This document shows positions 15,382 through 24,185 of a stretch of DNA of 64,000 nucleotides, piece after piece. Source of the stretch: Consotaella aegiceratis (lineage in GTDB: Bacteria; Pseudomonadota; Alphaproteobacteria; Rhizobiales; Rhizobiaceae); NCBI RefSeq assembly GCF_036541425.1, contig NZ_JAZHFT010000027.1, positions 1-64,000 on the forward strand. The letters are read 5' to 3'. Positions within the stretch are counted from its first letter, which is position 1. The number at the start of each line of letters is the position of its first letter. A program made the translations under genes and the position numbers. The notes below the pieces were generated by a model. The model saw nothing but the letters and a program-made list of their open reading frames with translations. It ran no database searches and had not been told where the DNA came from.

Positions 15382-16265
15382 ATGCGAGTCCGCAGACGCG
15401 GCCGATCGGCCTCGTCACCTCCAGCTATCGCGGCGATTTCGACCGGTGCCACCTTCTGTGCGAGAGCATCGATCGATGGGTCACGGGCCATAATTGCCAT
15501 TATCTCCTGGTGGAACACGCCGACGTCGCGATGTTCAAGGTGTTCGAGGGGCCGAAACGCCGCGTGGTCGACGAGCGCGACCTGCTGCCCTTCTGGCTGC
15601 GGCCGTTTCCGGACCCCTTGAGCTTCGGGCGGCGGCGCATCTGGCTGTCGCCCAAGGGTCCGCCGCTGCGCGGCTGGCACGTGCAGCAATTGCGCCAGAT
15701 CGCCTTCACCGAGACAATGGACGAAGACGCCATCGTCGACGTCGATTCCGACGTCGTCTTCGTGCGCCCGTTCGATGCTCGGAGCTTCTGGCGCGGCGCC
15801 GCTCTGCGTTTCTTTCGCGAGCCCGACGCCTTCAAACCCGATATGGACGAACACCGCGCCTGGTCGAAACGGGCCGGCAAGGTGCTGGGGATTCCCTCGC
15901 CGGAGATTACCGAGACCGACTACATCACGACGCTGATCGGCTGGCGGCGGGACACGGCGATCGGCATGCTTCGCCGCATCGAAGCGGTGACCGGCCGTTC
16001 CTGGGTCGCCGCGCTCGCCGCCTCCCGCGCCCTTTCCGAATGCATGATCTATGGCCGTTTCGCCGACGAGCTGGAAAACCGCCCCGACCGCCACTTTGCT
16101 TCGGCCGAGCGGCTCTGCCACATCTACTGGACAGGCGCCGCGATGACCGAAAAGACTCTCGCCGATTTCCTGTCGGCGATGACGCCGGAACAGGTGGCGA
16201 TCGGCATTCAGTCCTTCACGGGAACCGATCCGATGCTTATTCGCCGGGCTGCGGGACTGGCGTAA
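15378..16265 (+). CDS. DUF6492-like protein, probable glycosyltransferase
   Basis: A 295-residue protein resembling DUF6492 family members found in polysaccharide loci. It has a GT-A-like pattern: IGLVTSSYRGDFDRCHLL at the N-terminus and an aspartate cluster IVDVDSDVVFVRPFD near residue 120-134 that could bind a metal-nucleotide sugar, then WHVQQLRQIAF ahead of it as in the family. The start is GTG at 15378, overlapping the upstream stop by four bases; a longer in-frame extension would lie wholly inside the upstream gene. Its 3' end overlaps the convergent flippase gene by 29 bases. Activity is inferred, not shown. Confidence 0.75.
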   Translation: MNASPQTRPIGLVTSSYRGDFDRCHLLCESIDRWVTGHNCHYLLVEHADVAMFKVFEGPKRRVVDERDLLPFWLRPFPDPLSFGRRRIWLSPKGPPLRGWHVQQLRQIAFTETMDEDAIVDVDSDVVFVRPFDARSFWRGAALRFFREPDAFKPDMDEHRAWSKRAGKVLGIPSPEITETDYITTLIGWRRDTAIGMLRRIEAVTGRSWVAALAASRALSECMIYGRFADELENRPDRHFASAERLCHIYWTGAAMTEKTLADFLSAMTPEQVAIGIQSFTGTDPMLIRRAAGLA

Positions 16266-17547
16266 GAGCCGCGTCACGCCGAAAGCCTCGACCGTTCCAG
16301 TCGAGCGCGGCATAGGTGGCGGCCGCCGAGACCAGCCACAGTACCAGGAACAGGCCGTTGAGGCTGAGGATCCACGTCGCGGTGGAGGTCGCGACCATGA
16401 AGAGCGCGGATAGCAGGCCGGCTTTGCAGAGACCCACCAGGCCAAGAATCAGCGCCCGCAGTCCGGTCCGACCCTGGGCATAGAGCAGCTCGCTCTCGTA
16501 TTCGACGAGATTGCGGAAGGCCGGCACCAGCAGCGTCAACAAGACGAGCGGTGCGCCTTGCGCGACGTTGTCGCCCAGAAGCGTCGGATAGATGGCCAGC
16601 ACGCCGCCGAGAAACGCCAGGCCGGCGACCGACACCAGCGCGACGCCGGCCTCGATCAGCGCTCTCGTCCGCCACGCATCCAGCCAGCGCGGCGCCTTCA
16701 TCAGTTTCTGCACGATCATCGTGTTGGCCGAGCGCACCGGCAGCGCGGTGAGGTCGATGAGACGCATCAGAATCGCGTAGATGCCGGCGGTTTCGGCGCC
16801 GCCCAGTGCCAGCACCAGCATCTTGTCGAGTTCGGACTGGAGGTAGAACACGATCTCCGCGCCGGCCACCGAAACGCTGTCGCGCCACCGGGCCAGATAG
16901 AGACGTGGCCGGAAGCGCAGCCGCTGGCGCGGATAGAAGGCGAGAATCGCAACCAGCATCGCCACGGCATTGGCGCTCAAATAGGCGAGCGACCAGGCGC
17001 CCAGCGAATGATCGCTCAGGCCGGCGAACAGCACCGCCGCGACCGCCCGCACCGCGGAGCCGATGATCACCAGAGCCGCACCGCGGGTAAAGCGGCCGAG
17101 CCCGTTGTTGACGATCACCACGACCTCGAGCAGCCGCCAGAACAGAACCTCGGCGACGACCACGGCGGCAAAGGCGCCGGCCGACATCTCGCCGACGAAG
17201 AACAGCCGATAGAAACCAACGGCGGCGAGCGCCACTACGGGCAGCGACAGGACGAGGCTGACCAGGAAGCCCGTGGTATAGACGCCGATCAGCTGTGGCC
17301 TGACGGTGGCGGTGCGATAGAGCGGCGAGACGAACCCGAAGCCGGCGATGCGCGACAACACGATGCCGGTTGCCGACGCGGTGGCAAACAATCCGAAATC
17401 GGCGACAGACAGGCCGTTGGCGACCGAGACGAAATAGGCGAGCGATAGCACCAGGCGCCCGGCGGAGCCGCCCAGGAGCGATCCGTAGGCCGTCAGCAGG
17501 CTTAGATGGTCGTTAAGTTTCGTGGTCCACCGTGTCATCCGAACCAT
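16237..17547 (-). CDS. polysaccharide flippase, Wzx/MATE-like membrane protein
   Basis: A 436-residue protein with about 12 hydrophobic segments and few charges in the membrane spans, typical of the MurJ/Wzx (MOP exporter) superfamily that flips lipid-linked repeat units. An N-terminal segment GSAGRLVLSLAYFVSVANGLSVADFGLF shows the oligosaccharide-flippase pattern. It is transcribed against the WecB/DUF6492 arm and overlaps the end of the DUF6492 gene by 29 bp; its 5' end faces the GH10 gene with about 70 bases between. The likely role is export of repeat units before polymerisation. Confidence 0.82.
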   Translation of the reverse strand: MVRMTRWTTKLNDHLSLLTAYGSLLGGSAGRLVLSLAYFVSVANGLSVADFGLFATASATGIVLSRIAGFGFVSPLYRTATVRPQLIGVYTTGFLVSLVLSLPVVALAAVGFYRLFFVGEMSAGAFAAVVVAEVLFWRLLEVVVIVNNGLGRFTRGAALVIIGSAVRAVAAVLFAGLSDHSLGAWSLAYLSANAVAMLVAILAFYPRQRLRFRPRLYLARWRDSVSVAGAEIVFYLQSELDKMLVLALGGAETAGIYAILMRLIDLTALPVRSANTMIVQKLMKAPRWLDAWRTRALIEAGVALVSVAGLAFLGGVLAIYPTLLGDNVAQGAPLVLLTLLVPAFRNLVEYESELLYAQGRTGLRALILGLVGLCKAGLLSALFMVATSTATWILSLNGLFLVLWLVSAAATYAALDWNGRGFRRDAALTPVPQPGE

Positions 17548-17617
17548 CTACCGGTCTCAAGCGAGTGAACCCATGGCATCTCCGGATCGTCGCGACCGAC
17601 ATCGCCATGCGGGCGTC

Positions 17618-18718
17618 ATGTCCGGCCGGCGGCGCGTTCGGAACATCTCGACCATTCTTAGCGGCGGAAGCTTAACGCGGCGTTCCCTGCTCCTGGGCTC
17701 GGCCGGAGCCGCCATGGCCTCGGCCCTGCCGCGACCCCTGGCGGCCAAAGAGCATCGGGTGCCGTTCGGCGGCGCGATCCAGATCGATTATTTCGACGAC
17801 GATCCGGCCTACGTCCAGGCCTTCGTCGATCGTTGCGATCTGATCATGCCGATGAACGCGCTGAAGTTCGATCTGCTGCGGCCCGACGGGGACACATTCA
17901 ATTTCGAGCCCGCCGATCGGCTGGTGAGGTTCGCCCGCGACCACGGCAAGCTGTCGCGTGGCCACTGCTTCGTCTGGTGGGGCGCGGTGCCGGCCTGGCT
18001 GGAGGCGATCGACGATCCGCGGGAGGCCGAGCGCATCCTGATCGACCATATCGAAACCGTGGCGGATCGGTTTGCCGGCCGGCTGACGAGTTGGGACGTG
18101 GTCAACGAGGTGATGGCGCACGATCCGCGCGAGACTGGCGGCCCCTTGCGCGATACCTATTGGCTGCGCCGTCTCGGACCGCGGCATATTCCGCTCGCCT
18201 TCCAGACCGCCGCGCGCGCCGATCCGTCGGCCCGCCTCGTGATCAACGACTACGACCTCGAATTCGCAGGCGACCGCTACGACGCCCGGCGGCAGGTCGT
18301 GCTCGACATCGTGCGCCAGCTCCAGGACCATAACGTGCCGATCCACGCGGTCGGCGTGCAAGGGCATCTCTATGCCGAACTGGCCGTCGACATCGAGGCG
18401 CTGGCTTGCTTCGGCGAAGCTTTGAGGCGGCTCGGCGTCGGGCTTCTCGTCACCGAGCTCGACGTCATCGACTGGAAAATCCGCGGCGGCCCGGCCGAAC
18501 AGGATGCCGCTGCGGAGAAGGCCGTCAGCGACCTCCTCACCGGGCTCTTCGCGGGGCAAACGCCCGAGGCGGTGATCTGCTGGGGCATCACCGACCGCTA
18601 TAGCTGGATCCCCGACGTGATGCCGCGTCCGGACGGCTCGCCGTCGCGGCCGCTGCCGCTCGATGCGGATCTGCGCCCCAAACCCTGGCTCGAAACCATC
18701 CTCGCCAGGCTCGGCTAG
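17618..18718 (+). CDS. glycoside hydrolase family 10 (endo-1,4-beta-xylanase-like), Tat-exported
   Basis: An endo-acting beta-glycanase of the GH10 TIM-barrel family. The acid/base Glu164 lies in WDVVNEV and the nucleophile Glu280 in LLVTELDV; HCFVWWGAVPAWL and INDYDLEF are further family motifs. A twin-arginine signal is visible (LTRRSLLLGSAGAAMASALPRPLAA), so the enzyme is folded before export. Start sites at 17573 or 17522 are also possible; 17618 keeps a compact signal region. It has no carbohydrate-binding module. The position between the flippase and the Wzz-type gene suggests it trims or releases the locus's own polysaccharide rather than plant xylan, though plant-polymer use remains possible. 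Confidence 0.9.
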   Translation: MSGRRRVRNISTILSGGSLTRRSLLLGSAGAAMASALPRPLAAKEHRVPFGGAIQIDYFDDDPAYVQAFVDRCDLIMPMNALKFDLLRPDGDTFNFEPADRLVRFARDHGKLSRGHCFVWWGAVPAWLEAIDDPREAERILIDHIETVADRFAGRLTSWDVVNEVMAHDPRETGGPLRDTYWLRRLGPRHIPLAFQTAARADPSARLVINDYDLEFAGDRYDARRQVVLDIVRQLQDHNVPIHAVGVQGHLYAELAVDIEALACFGEALRRLGVGLLVTELDVIDWKIRGGPAEQDAAAEKAVSDLLTGLFAGQTPEAVICWGITDRYSWIPDVMPRPDGSPSRPLPLDADLRPKPWLETILARLG

Positions 18719-18842
18719 CGAGAAATGTACCGAGAGTTACTTCGCCGTGCGAACAAATTAACCTTTTGTTTGCCGTGTTGGGAGATTTTTGGCTGACAGA
18801 ATTTTCCTGCGCCCCGCAGCCTGACAGGACCACGGCCGGCCA
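18719..18842 (+). promoter_or_regulatory. AT-rich leader region before the Wzz/GumC-like gene
   Basis: The 124-base gap contains an AT-rich core around 18754-18795 (AAATTAACCTTTTGTTTG and GGAGATTTTTGG), unlike the coding sequence around it, and probably holds the promoter of the chain-length gene. No strict -35/-10 pair is evident. TTAACC resembles a CtrA half-site, but this is a short and common motif. Confidence 0.3.
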
Positions 18843-20954
18843 ATGTTTGCCTCCGCCCTTCATCGCCCGAATGCCGACGCCGCTCCACGGCTCAAGGTGA
18901 CCAGCGCCTCGAGCGTTCGGCGCATCGGCGTTCGAGAGGACCGCACCAGCGGCTCGATCTTCGATCCGGTGGAGTTGTTCCAGGCCGTCTGGAAGCTGCG
19001 GTCGCTGGTGTTGTTCGTCACGCTTGCGGCCATCGGGCTCGCGGTCGCCATCGCGCTGGCCACACCCAAGACCTATCAGGCCGCGTTGCAGATCATGGTC
19101 GATCCCCGCGATCTGAAGGTGGTGCAGAACGAGGTGACCCCGAGCGGCCTGGCGAGCGACGCGACGCTGGCGCTGATCGAAAGCCAGACCTCGATCATCA
19201 CCTCCAACACGGTCCTGTTCGGCGTCATCGACGAAGCCGACCTGACGGCGGATCCGGAATTCAACGGCGGTACGGCGGTCGGGCTCGGCGCCCTGATGGC
19301 GCATGTCGGAGCGCTGTTCGGCGCGGACGATCGGCAGGTTCAGGACCGCCGGCTGCTGACGGCGGCGAACCTGCGCGAAAAAATCGGCGTCGCGCGGGAG
19401 CCCAAGAGCTTCATCCTGACGCTGATGGTCAAGAGCACCGATCCCGACAAGTCGGCGCGGCTCGCCAATCTGATCGCCTCCAAATACATGGACGAGCAGG
19501 CGCGCATCCAGTCGGACACGGCCCGACGCGCCACCGACGCCCTGTCGGGACGCCTGGAGGAACTGCGCACGCGCGTCACCGAGGCGGAAAATGCCGTCGA
19601 GACCTACAAGGCGGACAACAACCTGATCGCCGCCAACGGGCGCCTCATCGACGACGACTACCTGGTGCGCATCAACGACGAGCTCGCCAAGGCGCGATCC
19701 GATATCGCGACGCTGCGCTCGAAGGTGGATTCGATGGAAGGCACCAATGTCGACGATGTCGTGCAGGGCGCGCTTCCCGAGGAGCTCACGTCGGAGGCGC
19801 TCGTCCGGCTGCGCTCCACCTATTCGGATCTGGCTCATCAGGCCGCGAGCCTGCGCACCAAGCTCGGCCCCCGGCATCCGCAGCGGATCGCCGCCGAGCA
19901 GGCCTTGGCGTCGGCGCGCGAGGGAATCGAGACCGAACTGGACCGCATCGCCGCGGCAGCCAGAACCGAGCTCGCCCGTGCCCAGCAGACCGAAAAGGAT
20001 CTGACCGCGCAGCTCGACGGGCTGAAGGCCAAGCAGGTCAGGAACGGCGAAGCCTTCGTGCGCCTCAGGCAGCTGGAGCGCGAGGCCGAAGCCTCGCGGG
20101 CCGTCTATGAGGCCTTCCTGCTGCGCGCTCGCGAGGTCGGCGAACAGGAGCAGCTCAACACCGCCAATGTCCGCGTCATTTCCGACGCGACCCGACCGTT
20201 GGAGTCATCCGGCCTGTCGCGCCGGATGATCGTCGTGATCGGCGCGGTGGCCGGCTTCGTCGTCGGCCTGGGTCTCGCCTTCCTCTGGGCCATGGCGCGC
20301 ATGCTGCGTTCGACGCTGAACGAGGACCAGACCGTGCGATCCGAATCACGCGAGATGGTGGTCACGCAGCCGGAGCCTGCCGGCGCGGAAATCCCGACCA
20401 CGGCTCACGACGATCCGGCAGCAAGCGACCTTGCGACCGAGATACGGTCCACCACCCCGATCGAGCCCTCCGCGAAGCCGCGCGACCCCGTGCTCTCCGA
20501 TCCGATCCTGGCCCAACGCCTCGACGCGGCGGCAAATGCTCCGCAGTGGGCGGATGAGAGCGCCGACGCACAAGACGATGGCGACCCGGGACCGGCGGAA
20601 GACGGCGCTTCCACCGTATCGGAGGAGATCGACGAAATCGAAGTTATGGACGCCGATGCGCCCGCCGCCGAAACGGTCGTGGTCGAAGCCCCCGCCGACG
20701 ACGAGGCCGAGGCGGCCGGCAACGTTTCGGACCCGGTCGCGCGCGGCATCGCCGAAGATGCCGCAACGCTGCGCCAACGCATCCGCGCCATCGCGGCCCC
20801 TGCGATGGCGACCGATCCGGCCACAGATGCCGTGCTGGCCGAGGAATTCGACAACGAACTGCTGCAGCTCCACGAGGACATCGCCGCGGTCAAGACGGCG
20901 CTGGCCGAGATGCGTCGGCGCCGGACGGCCGCCGGCTCGTCGACCTCGGCCTGA
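18843..20954 (+). CDS. Wzz/GumC-type polysaccharide co-polymerase without kinase domain
   Basis: A 703-residue chain-length/export protein. The first membrane segment lies near residues 54-76 (LRSLVLFVTLAAIGLAVAIALA), then a long periplasmic region rich in heptad helices (roughly 190-430) and a second membrane segment near 461-485 (MIVVIGAVAGFVVGLGLAFLWAM). In ExoP-like relatives a tyrosine-kinase domain with Walker A follows; here there is instead an approximately 218-residue cytoplasmic tail rich in Asp, Glu, Ala and Pro, ending in a short charged helix (LLQLHEDIAAVKTALAEM). No Walker motif and no separate kinase gene are present in this window. It is the last gene of the exopolysaccharide locus. 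A translational GT-bias shift is not seen in the tail. Confidence 0.85.
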   Translation: MFASALHRPNADAAPRLKVTSASSVRRIGVREDRTSGSIFDPVELFQAVWKLRSLVLFVTLAAIGLAVAIALATPKTYQAALQIMVDPRDLKVVQNEVTPSGLASDATLALIESQTSIITSNTVLFGVIDEADLTADPEFNGGTAVGLGALMAHVGALFGADDRQVQDRRLLTAANLREKIGVAREPKSFILTLMVKSTDPDKSARLANLIASKYMDEQARIQSDTARRATDALSGRLEELRTRVTEAENAVETYKADNNLIAANGRLIDDDYLVRINDELAKARSDIATLRSKVDSMEGTNVDDVVQGALPEELTSEALVRLRSTYSDLAHQAASLRTKLGPRHPQRIAAEQALASAREGIETELDRIAAAARTELARAQQTEKDLTAQLDGLKAKQVRNGEAFVRLRQLEREAEASRAVYEAFLLRAREVGEQEQLNTANVRVISDATRPLESSGLSRRMIVVIGAVAGFVVGLGLAFLWAMARMLRSTLNEDQTVRSESREMVVTQPEPAGAEIPTTAHDDPAASDLATEIRSTTPIEPSAKPRDPVLSDPILAQRLDAAANAPQWADESADAQDDGDPGPAEDGASTVSEEIDEIEVMDADAPAAETVVVEAPADDEAEAAGNVSDPVARGIAEDAATLRQRIRAIAAPAMATDPATDAVLAEEFDNELLQLHEDIAAVKTALAEMRRRRTAAGSSTSA

Positions 20955-21037
20955 GGCGCCCCGGCTTCGCCTTTCGACGGAACCGCAGCGCCGACTACCG
21001 GTTACCCTCCCCGACTTCATCATAAGGAGGGCTAACC

Positions 21038-22030
21038 ATGCCGACAGTGGTCATCACCGGAGGCTCGGCCGGAGTTGGCCGAGCCTTGTCGCGCCTTTAT
21101 GCCCGTGAAGGCTGGAACGTCGCGGTCATCGCCCGCGAGCAGGGCCGTCTCGACAAGACCGCCAGCGAGATCCGTGGCTTCGGCGCCGAGGCCATGACCT
21201 TCTCGGCCGACGTCACCGATGCCGCTGCCCTGGAAGCGGCGGCCGAAGACGTCGTGAAAAGTTGGGGCGCCATCGACCTTTGGATCAACAACGCGATGAC
21301 CACGGTCTATTCGCCCTTCGACCAGATGACGGCGGAGGAATTCGAGCGCGTGAACGCCGTGGTCTATCTCGGTCAGGTCAATGGCGCGCGAGCCGCACTG
21401 AAGCACATGCGCGCCGCCCGCAACGGCAAGATCGTCTTCATCGGCTCGGCGCTCGCCTACCGTTCGATCCCCCTGCAATCGGCCTATTGCGCGGCCAAGC
21501 ACGCGGTTCATGGCTTCGTCTCGGCGCTACGCTCTGAGCTCTATCACGACGGCGTGCCGGTCGATCTGGCGATGATGCAATTGCCGACGGTCAACACGCC
21601 GCAATTCTCCTGGTGCCGCTCCAAGCTGCCGGTCCGGCCTGACGCGCCGCCGCCGATCTATTCGCCGGAGGCCGTGGCCCAGGCGATCTACGACGCGGCG
21701 CTGGGCGATACCGAAGAGGTCTTCATCGGCCGTTCGACCATGGAGCTGGTGGCCGCCCAGACGGTCGCGCCGAACCTGCTCGACCGGCCGGTCGGCATCA
21801 AGGCCTGGCAGGGACAGTTGAGCGACCGCAAACAGCTCGGGTCCCATGACGGCAACCTGTTCGAGCCCGTGATCGGCGACTATGCGGCAGAGGGGCGATT
21901 TTCCAGCGACCAGGTGGCGCGCGTCACTCGCGTCGGCAGCGGACTGTTTCGCGGCGGCGTCATCGCGCTGGCCGGCGGAGCTGCCGCGCTGGTGGGATAT
22001 GCGTTGGCCGGCGGCCGCCATCGCTCGTAA
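21038..22030 (+). CDS. SDR family NAD(P)-dependent oxidoreductase
   Basis: A classical short-chain dehydrogenase: cofactor motif TGGSAGVGRAL near the N-terminus, NNA motif in LWINNAMTTV, catalytic Ser in VFIGSALAYRS and the YxxxK pair in SAYCAAKHAVHG. At 330 residues it is longer than the usual 250; the extra C-terminus (from about residue 230) ends in a hydrophobic stretch (GGVIALAGGAAALVGYALAGG) that may anchor it to the membrane. A strong ribosome binding site AAGGAGG precedes the ATG. The substrate is unknown. It lies 83 bases after the polysaccharide locus and could be read with it. Confidence 0.87.
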   Translation: MPTVVITGGSAGVGRALSRLYAREGWNVAVIAREQGRLDKTASEIRGFGAEAMTFSADVTDAAALEAAAEDVVKSWGAIDLWINNAMTTVYSPFDQMTAEEFERVNAVVYLGQVNGARAALKHMRAARNGKIVFIGSALAYRSIPLQSAYCAAKHAVHGFVSALRSELYHDGVPVDLAMMQLPTVNTPQFSWCRSKLPVRPDAPPPIYSPEAVAQAIYDAALGDTEEVFIGRSTMELVAAQTVAPNLLDRPVGIKAWQGQLSDRKQLGSHDGNLFEPVIGDYAAEGRFSSDQVARVTRVGSGLFRGGVIALAGGAAALVGYALAGGRHRS

Positions 22031-22191
22031 CGGACAGGGCCGCGCGGGATGGGTGTCACCCAATTGTGAAATTGTGAACATTCTAAGGTAGGTGTTCAAT
22101 ATTTGCGAACGAAGAGTTGCCGGCTTGCGGGCTATCGTATGCGCCAGGATCGGCTAGCTTCGCCTCCGATCGTCTTCAACGGAGCGCGCGC

Positions 22192-22578
22192 ATGTCCGCC
22201 AATCTCCTCCCGCTCGGCCGGCTTCTTCTGTCCGTCCTGTTCATCGTCTCGGGCTTCGGCAAGCTGATGGGCGCCGCCGGATTCTCCGGCTACCTCGCCA
22301 ATCTCGGCTTTCCGGCGCCGCTGCTGATGGCCTATGTCGTCGGCCTATTCGAGTTCCTGGGCGGCATCGCCATCCTGGTGGGCTTCCAGACCCGCATCGT
22401 CGCCATCGTGCTCGCCCTCTTCTGTGTGGCGACGGGCCTGCTCGCCCATCTCGGCGATTCGACCTCGTTGATGAAGAACATCGCATTGGCCGGCGGCTTC
22501 CTGGCGCTGGCGGCCAGCGGTCCGGGCGCCTTTGCGGTCGACACGCGGACCGGAGCGGCCCAGCGCAGCCTCGCCTGA
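22192..22578 (+). CDS. DoxX family membrane protein
   Basis: A 128-residue, four-helix membrane protein of the DoxX family, with ISGFGKL-type start region (LFIVSGFGKLMGAAGFSGYLANLGFP) and a central LGGIAILVGFQTRIVAIVLALF. Members are tied to respiratory or redox-stress functions, but the exact role is unknown. The ATG at 22192 gives the normal family length. It sits alone between the SDR and glutaredoxin genes, all on the plus strand. Confidence 0.85.
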   Translation: MSANLLPLGRLLLSVLFIVSGFGKLMGAAGFSGYLANLGFPAPLLMAYVVGLFEFLGGIAILVGFQTRIVAIVLALFCVATGLLAHLGDSTSLMKNIALAGGFLALAASGPGAFAVDTRTGAAQRSLA

Positions 22579-22822
22579 CCTCCACCTCTCCGAAGCCTGC
22601 GCTGGCGCCGGAGTGGGCGCCTCTGCGGGCCGGCCGTCCCAGAAAGCGCCCTGCCTGAAAAGGCGGGCGCTTTCGTCGTTCCGGCCGGTGCGGCTAAGGT
22701 CTATGACGGGATCGGGCGCTTCAAGGGCTGGGTCGGCCAAGACGGCCCCGGAAAGCGATGTCGCCGGAGCGGGCCGGAGGGCGCCGGCGATCGGCCGATG
22801 CCCGGGACCGAGGAAGGACCAC

Positions 22823-23470
22823 ATGAAACTCTATGTCTACGATCATTGCCCGTTCTGCGTGCGCGCCCGCATGCCCTTCGGACTGAAGGCCATCCCGTTC
22901 GAACTGCATTTCCAGCTCAATGACGACGAGGAAACGCCCATCTCGATGATCGGCCAGAAGATGCTGCCGATCCTCGAGGACGACGACGGTTTCATGGGCG
23001 AGAGCCTCGACATCGTGCACAAGCTGGACAGCCTGTCGGGCGAACGGATCTTCGCAGGCGAGCCGTCTACCGCCATCACCGACTGGATTTCCCGATGGGG
23101 ATCGGTGATGAACGGTCTCGTCATCCCGCGCACGCCCGACGCCGTCTTTCCCGAGTTCCGGACGGCCGAGGCCCGCGCCTATTTCACGCGAAAGAAGGAG
23201 GCGCAGTTCGGCCGGTTCGACGAGCTTCTGGCCCAGACCGACGATCTGATCGCGCGGCTTCGGCCGGGCCTCAACGAGCTGGAGGCCATCCTGCCCGATG
23301 CCGAGCACCCCTCGATCGACGATATCCTGCTCTTCCCACTGCTTCGGGGGCTGTCGATCGTTGCCGGCCTGACGCTTCCGCCCAAGGCCACGGCCTATCG
23401 CGCCCGCATGGCCGAGCGCGCCGGCGTGCCCTTGGTCGACGACTTGCGGGCGGCGGCCGCCGCGCAGTAA
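22823..23470 (+). CDS. grxB: glutaredoxin 2 (GrxB)
   Basis: A glutathione-dependent disulfide oxidoreductase with a GST-like fold. The N-terminal thioredoxin domain has the active site CPFC (Cys9, Cys12) in YVYDHCPFCVRARM, the cis-Pro region QKMLPILEDDD, and a helical C-terminal domain. The 215-residue length matches GrxB, which differs from small glutaredoxins. AGGAAGG precedes the ATG. It is convergent with hisG, with 25 bases between the stops. Confidence 0.92.
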   Translation: MKLYVYDHCPFCVRARMPFGLKAIPFELHFQLNDDEETPISMIGQKMLPILEDDDGFMGESLDIVHKLDSLSGERIFAGEPSTAITDWISRWGSVMNGLVIPRTPDAVFPEFRTAEARAYFTRKKEAQFGRFDELLAQTDDLIARLRPGLNELEAILPDAEHPSIDDILLFPLLRGLSIVAGLTLPPKATAYRARMAERAGVPLVDDLRAAAAAQ

Positions 23471-23495
23471 TCCCGGTCGCCTCGAAGACCGCTGG

Positions 23496-24185
23496 TCAAT
23501 CGAACCGGGCGGCGATCTCCCGGGCCAGGCGCTGATCCGCCTCGTCGCGGGCGCGCCGGCTCATCACCAGGCAGGCTTCCGATTTCAGGATCAGGCCGTC
23601 CGACAGGATTTTCAGCCGGTTGGCGACGAGCGTCGAGCCGGTGGTGGTGATGTCGACGATGATGTCGGCCGAGCCGGCCGCCGGCGCGCCTTCGGTGGCG
23701 CCGAGGCTTTCCACGATGCGATAGCTCTGGATGCCATGCCGGCGCGAGAAGAACGACTGCGTCAGCCGCCAGTATTTCGTCGCGATGCGCAGCCGACGGC
23801 GGTGCTTCTGGCGAAAGCCGGCGGCGACGTCGTCGAGGTCGGCCATGGTGTCCACGTCGACCCAGGCCTCGGGCACCGCCACGATGACGTCGGCCTGGCC
23901 GAAGCCGAGGCGCGCCACGATCTCCACGGCGGCGTCCGGTTCGGCGATCGTCTCGCGCACCAGATCCTCGCCGGTGACGCCGAAGTCGATCGCGCCGTCG
24001 CGCAGTTCGCGCGCGATCTCGGACGCCGAGAGCAGCAGGACTTCCAGGCCCTCGACGCCCTCGACGCCGGCGCGGTAGCTGCGTGCGTCCTCATGCGACG
24101 TCACCTTGATGCCGGCAGCGCCGAGCCGCTCGATAGCCTTGTCCTTGAGCCGTCCCTTGGACGGCAGCGCCAGCGTCAGGCTCAT
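23496..24185 (-). CDS. hisG: ATP phosphoribosyltransferase catalytic subunit (short form)
   Basis: Catalyses the first step of histidine synthesis, ATP + PRPP to phosphoribosyl-ATP. At 229 residues it is the short form lacking the C-terminal regulatory domain, which depends on HisZ. Motifs include LALPSKGRL at the N-terminus and the PRPP-binding loop DIIVDITTTGSTL. Its ATG overlaps the hisZ stop by four bases (ATGA), so the two subunits are translationally coupled. An upstream in-frame start would lie inside hisZ and is unlikely. Confidence 0.95.
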   Translation of the reverse strand: MSLTLALPSKGRLKDKAIERLGAAGIKVTSHEDARSYRAGVEGVEGLEVLLLSASEIARELRDGAIDFGVTGEDLVRETIAEPDAAVEIVARLGFGQADVIVAVPEAWVDVDTMADLDDVAAGFRQKHRRRLRIATKYWRLTQSFFSRRHGIQSYRIVESLGATEGAPAAGSADIIVDITTTGSTLVANRLKILSDGLILKSEACLVMSRRARDEADQRLAREIAARFD

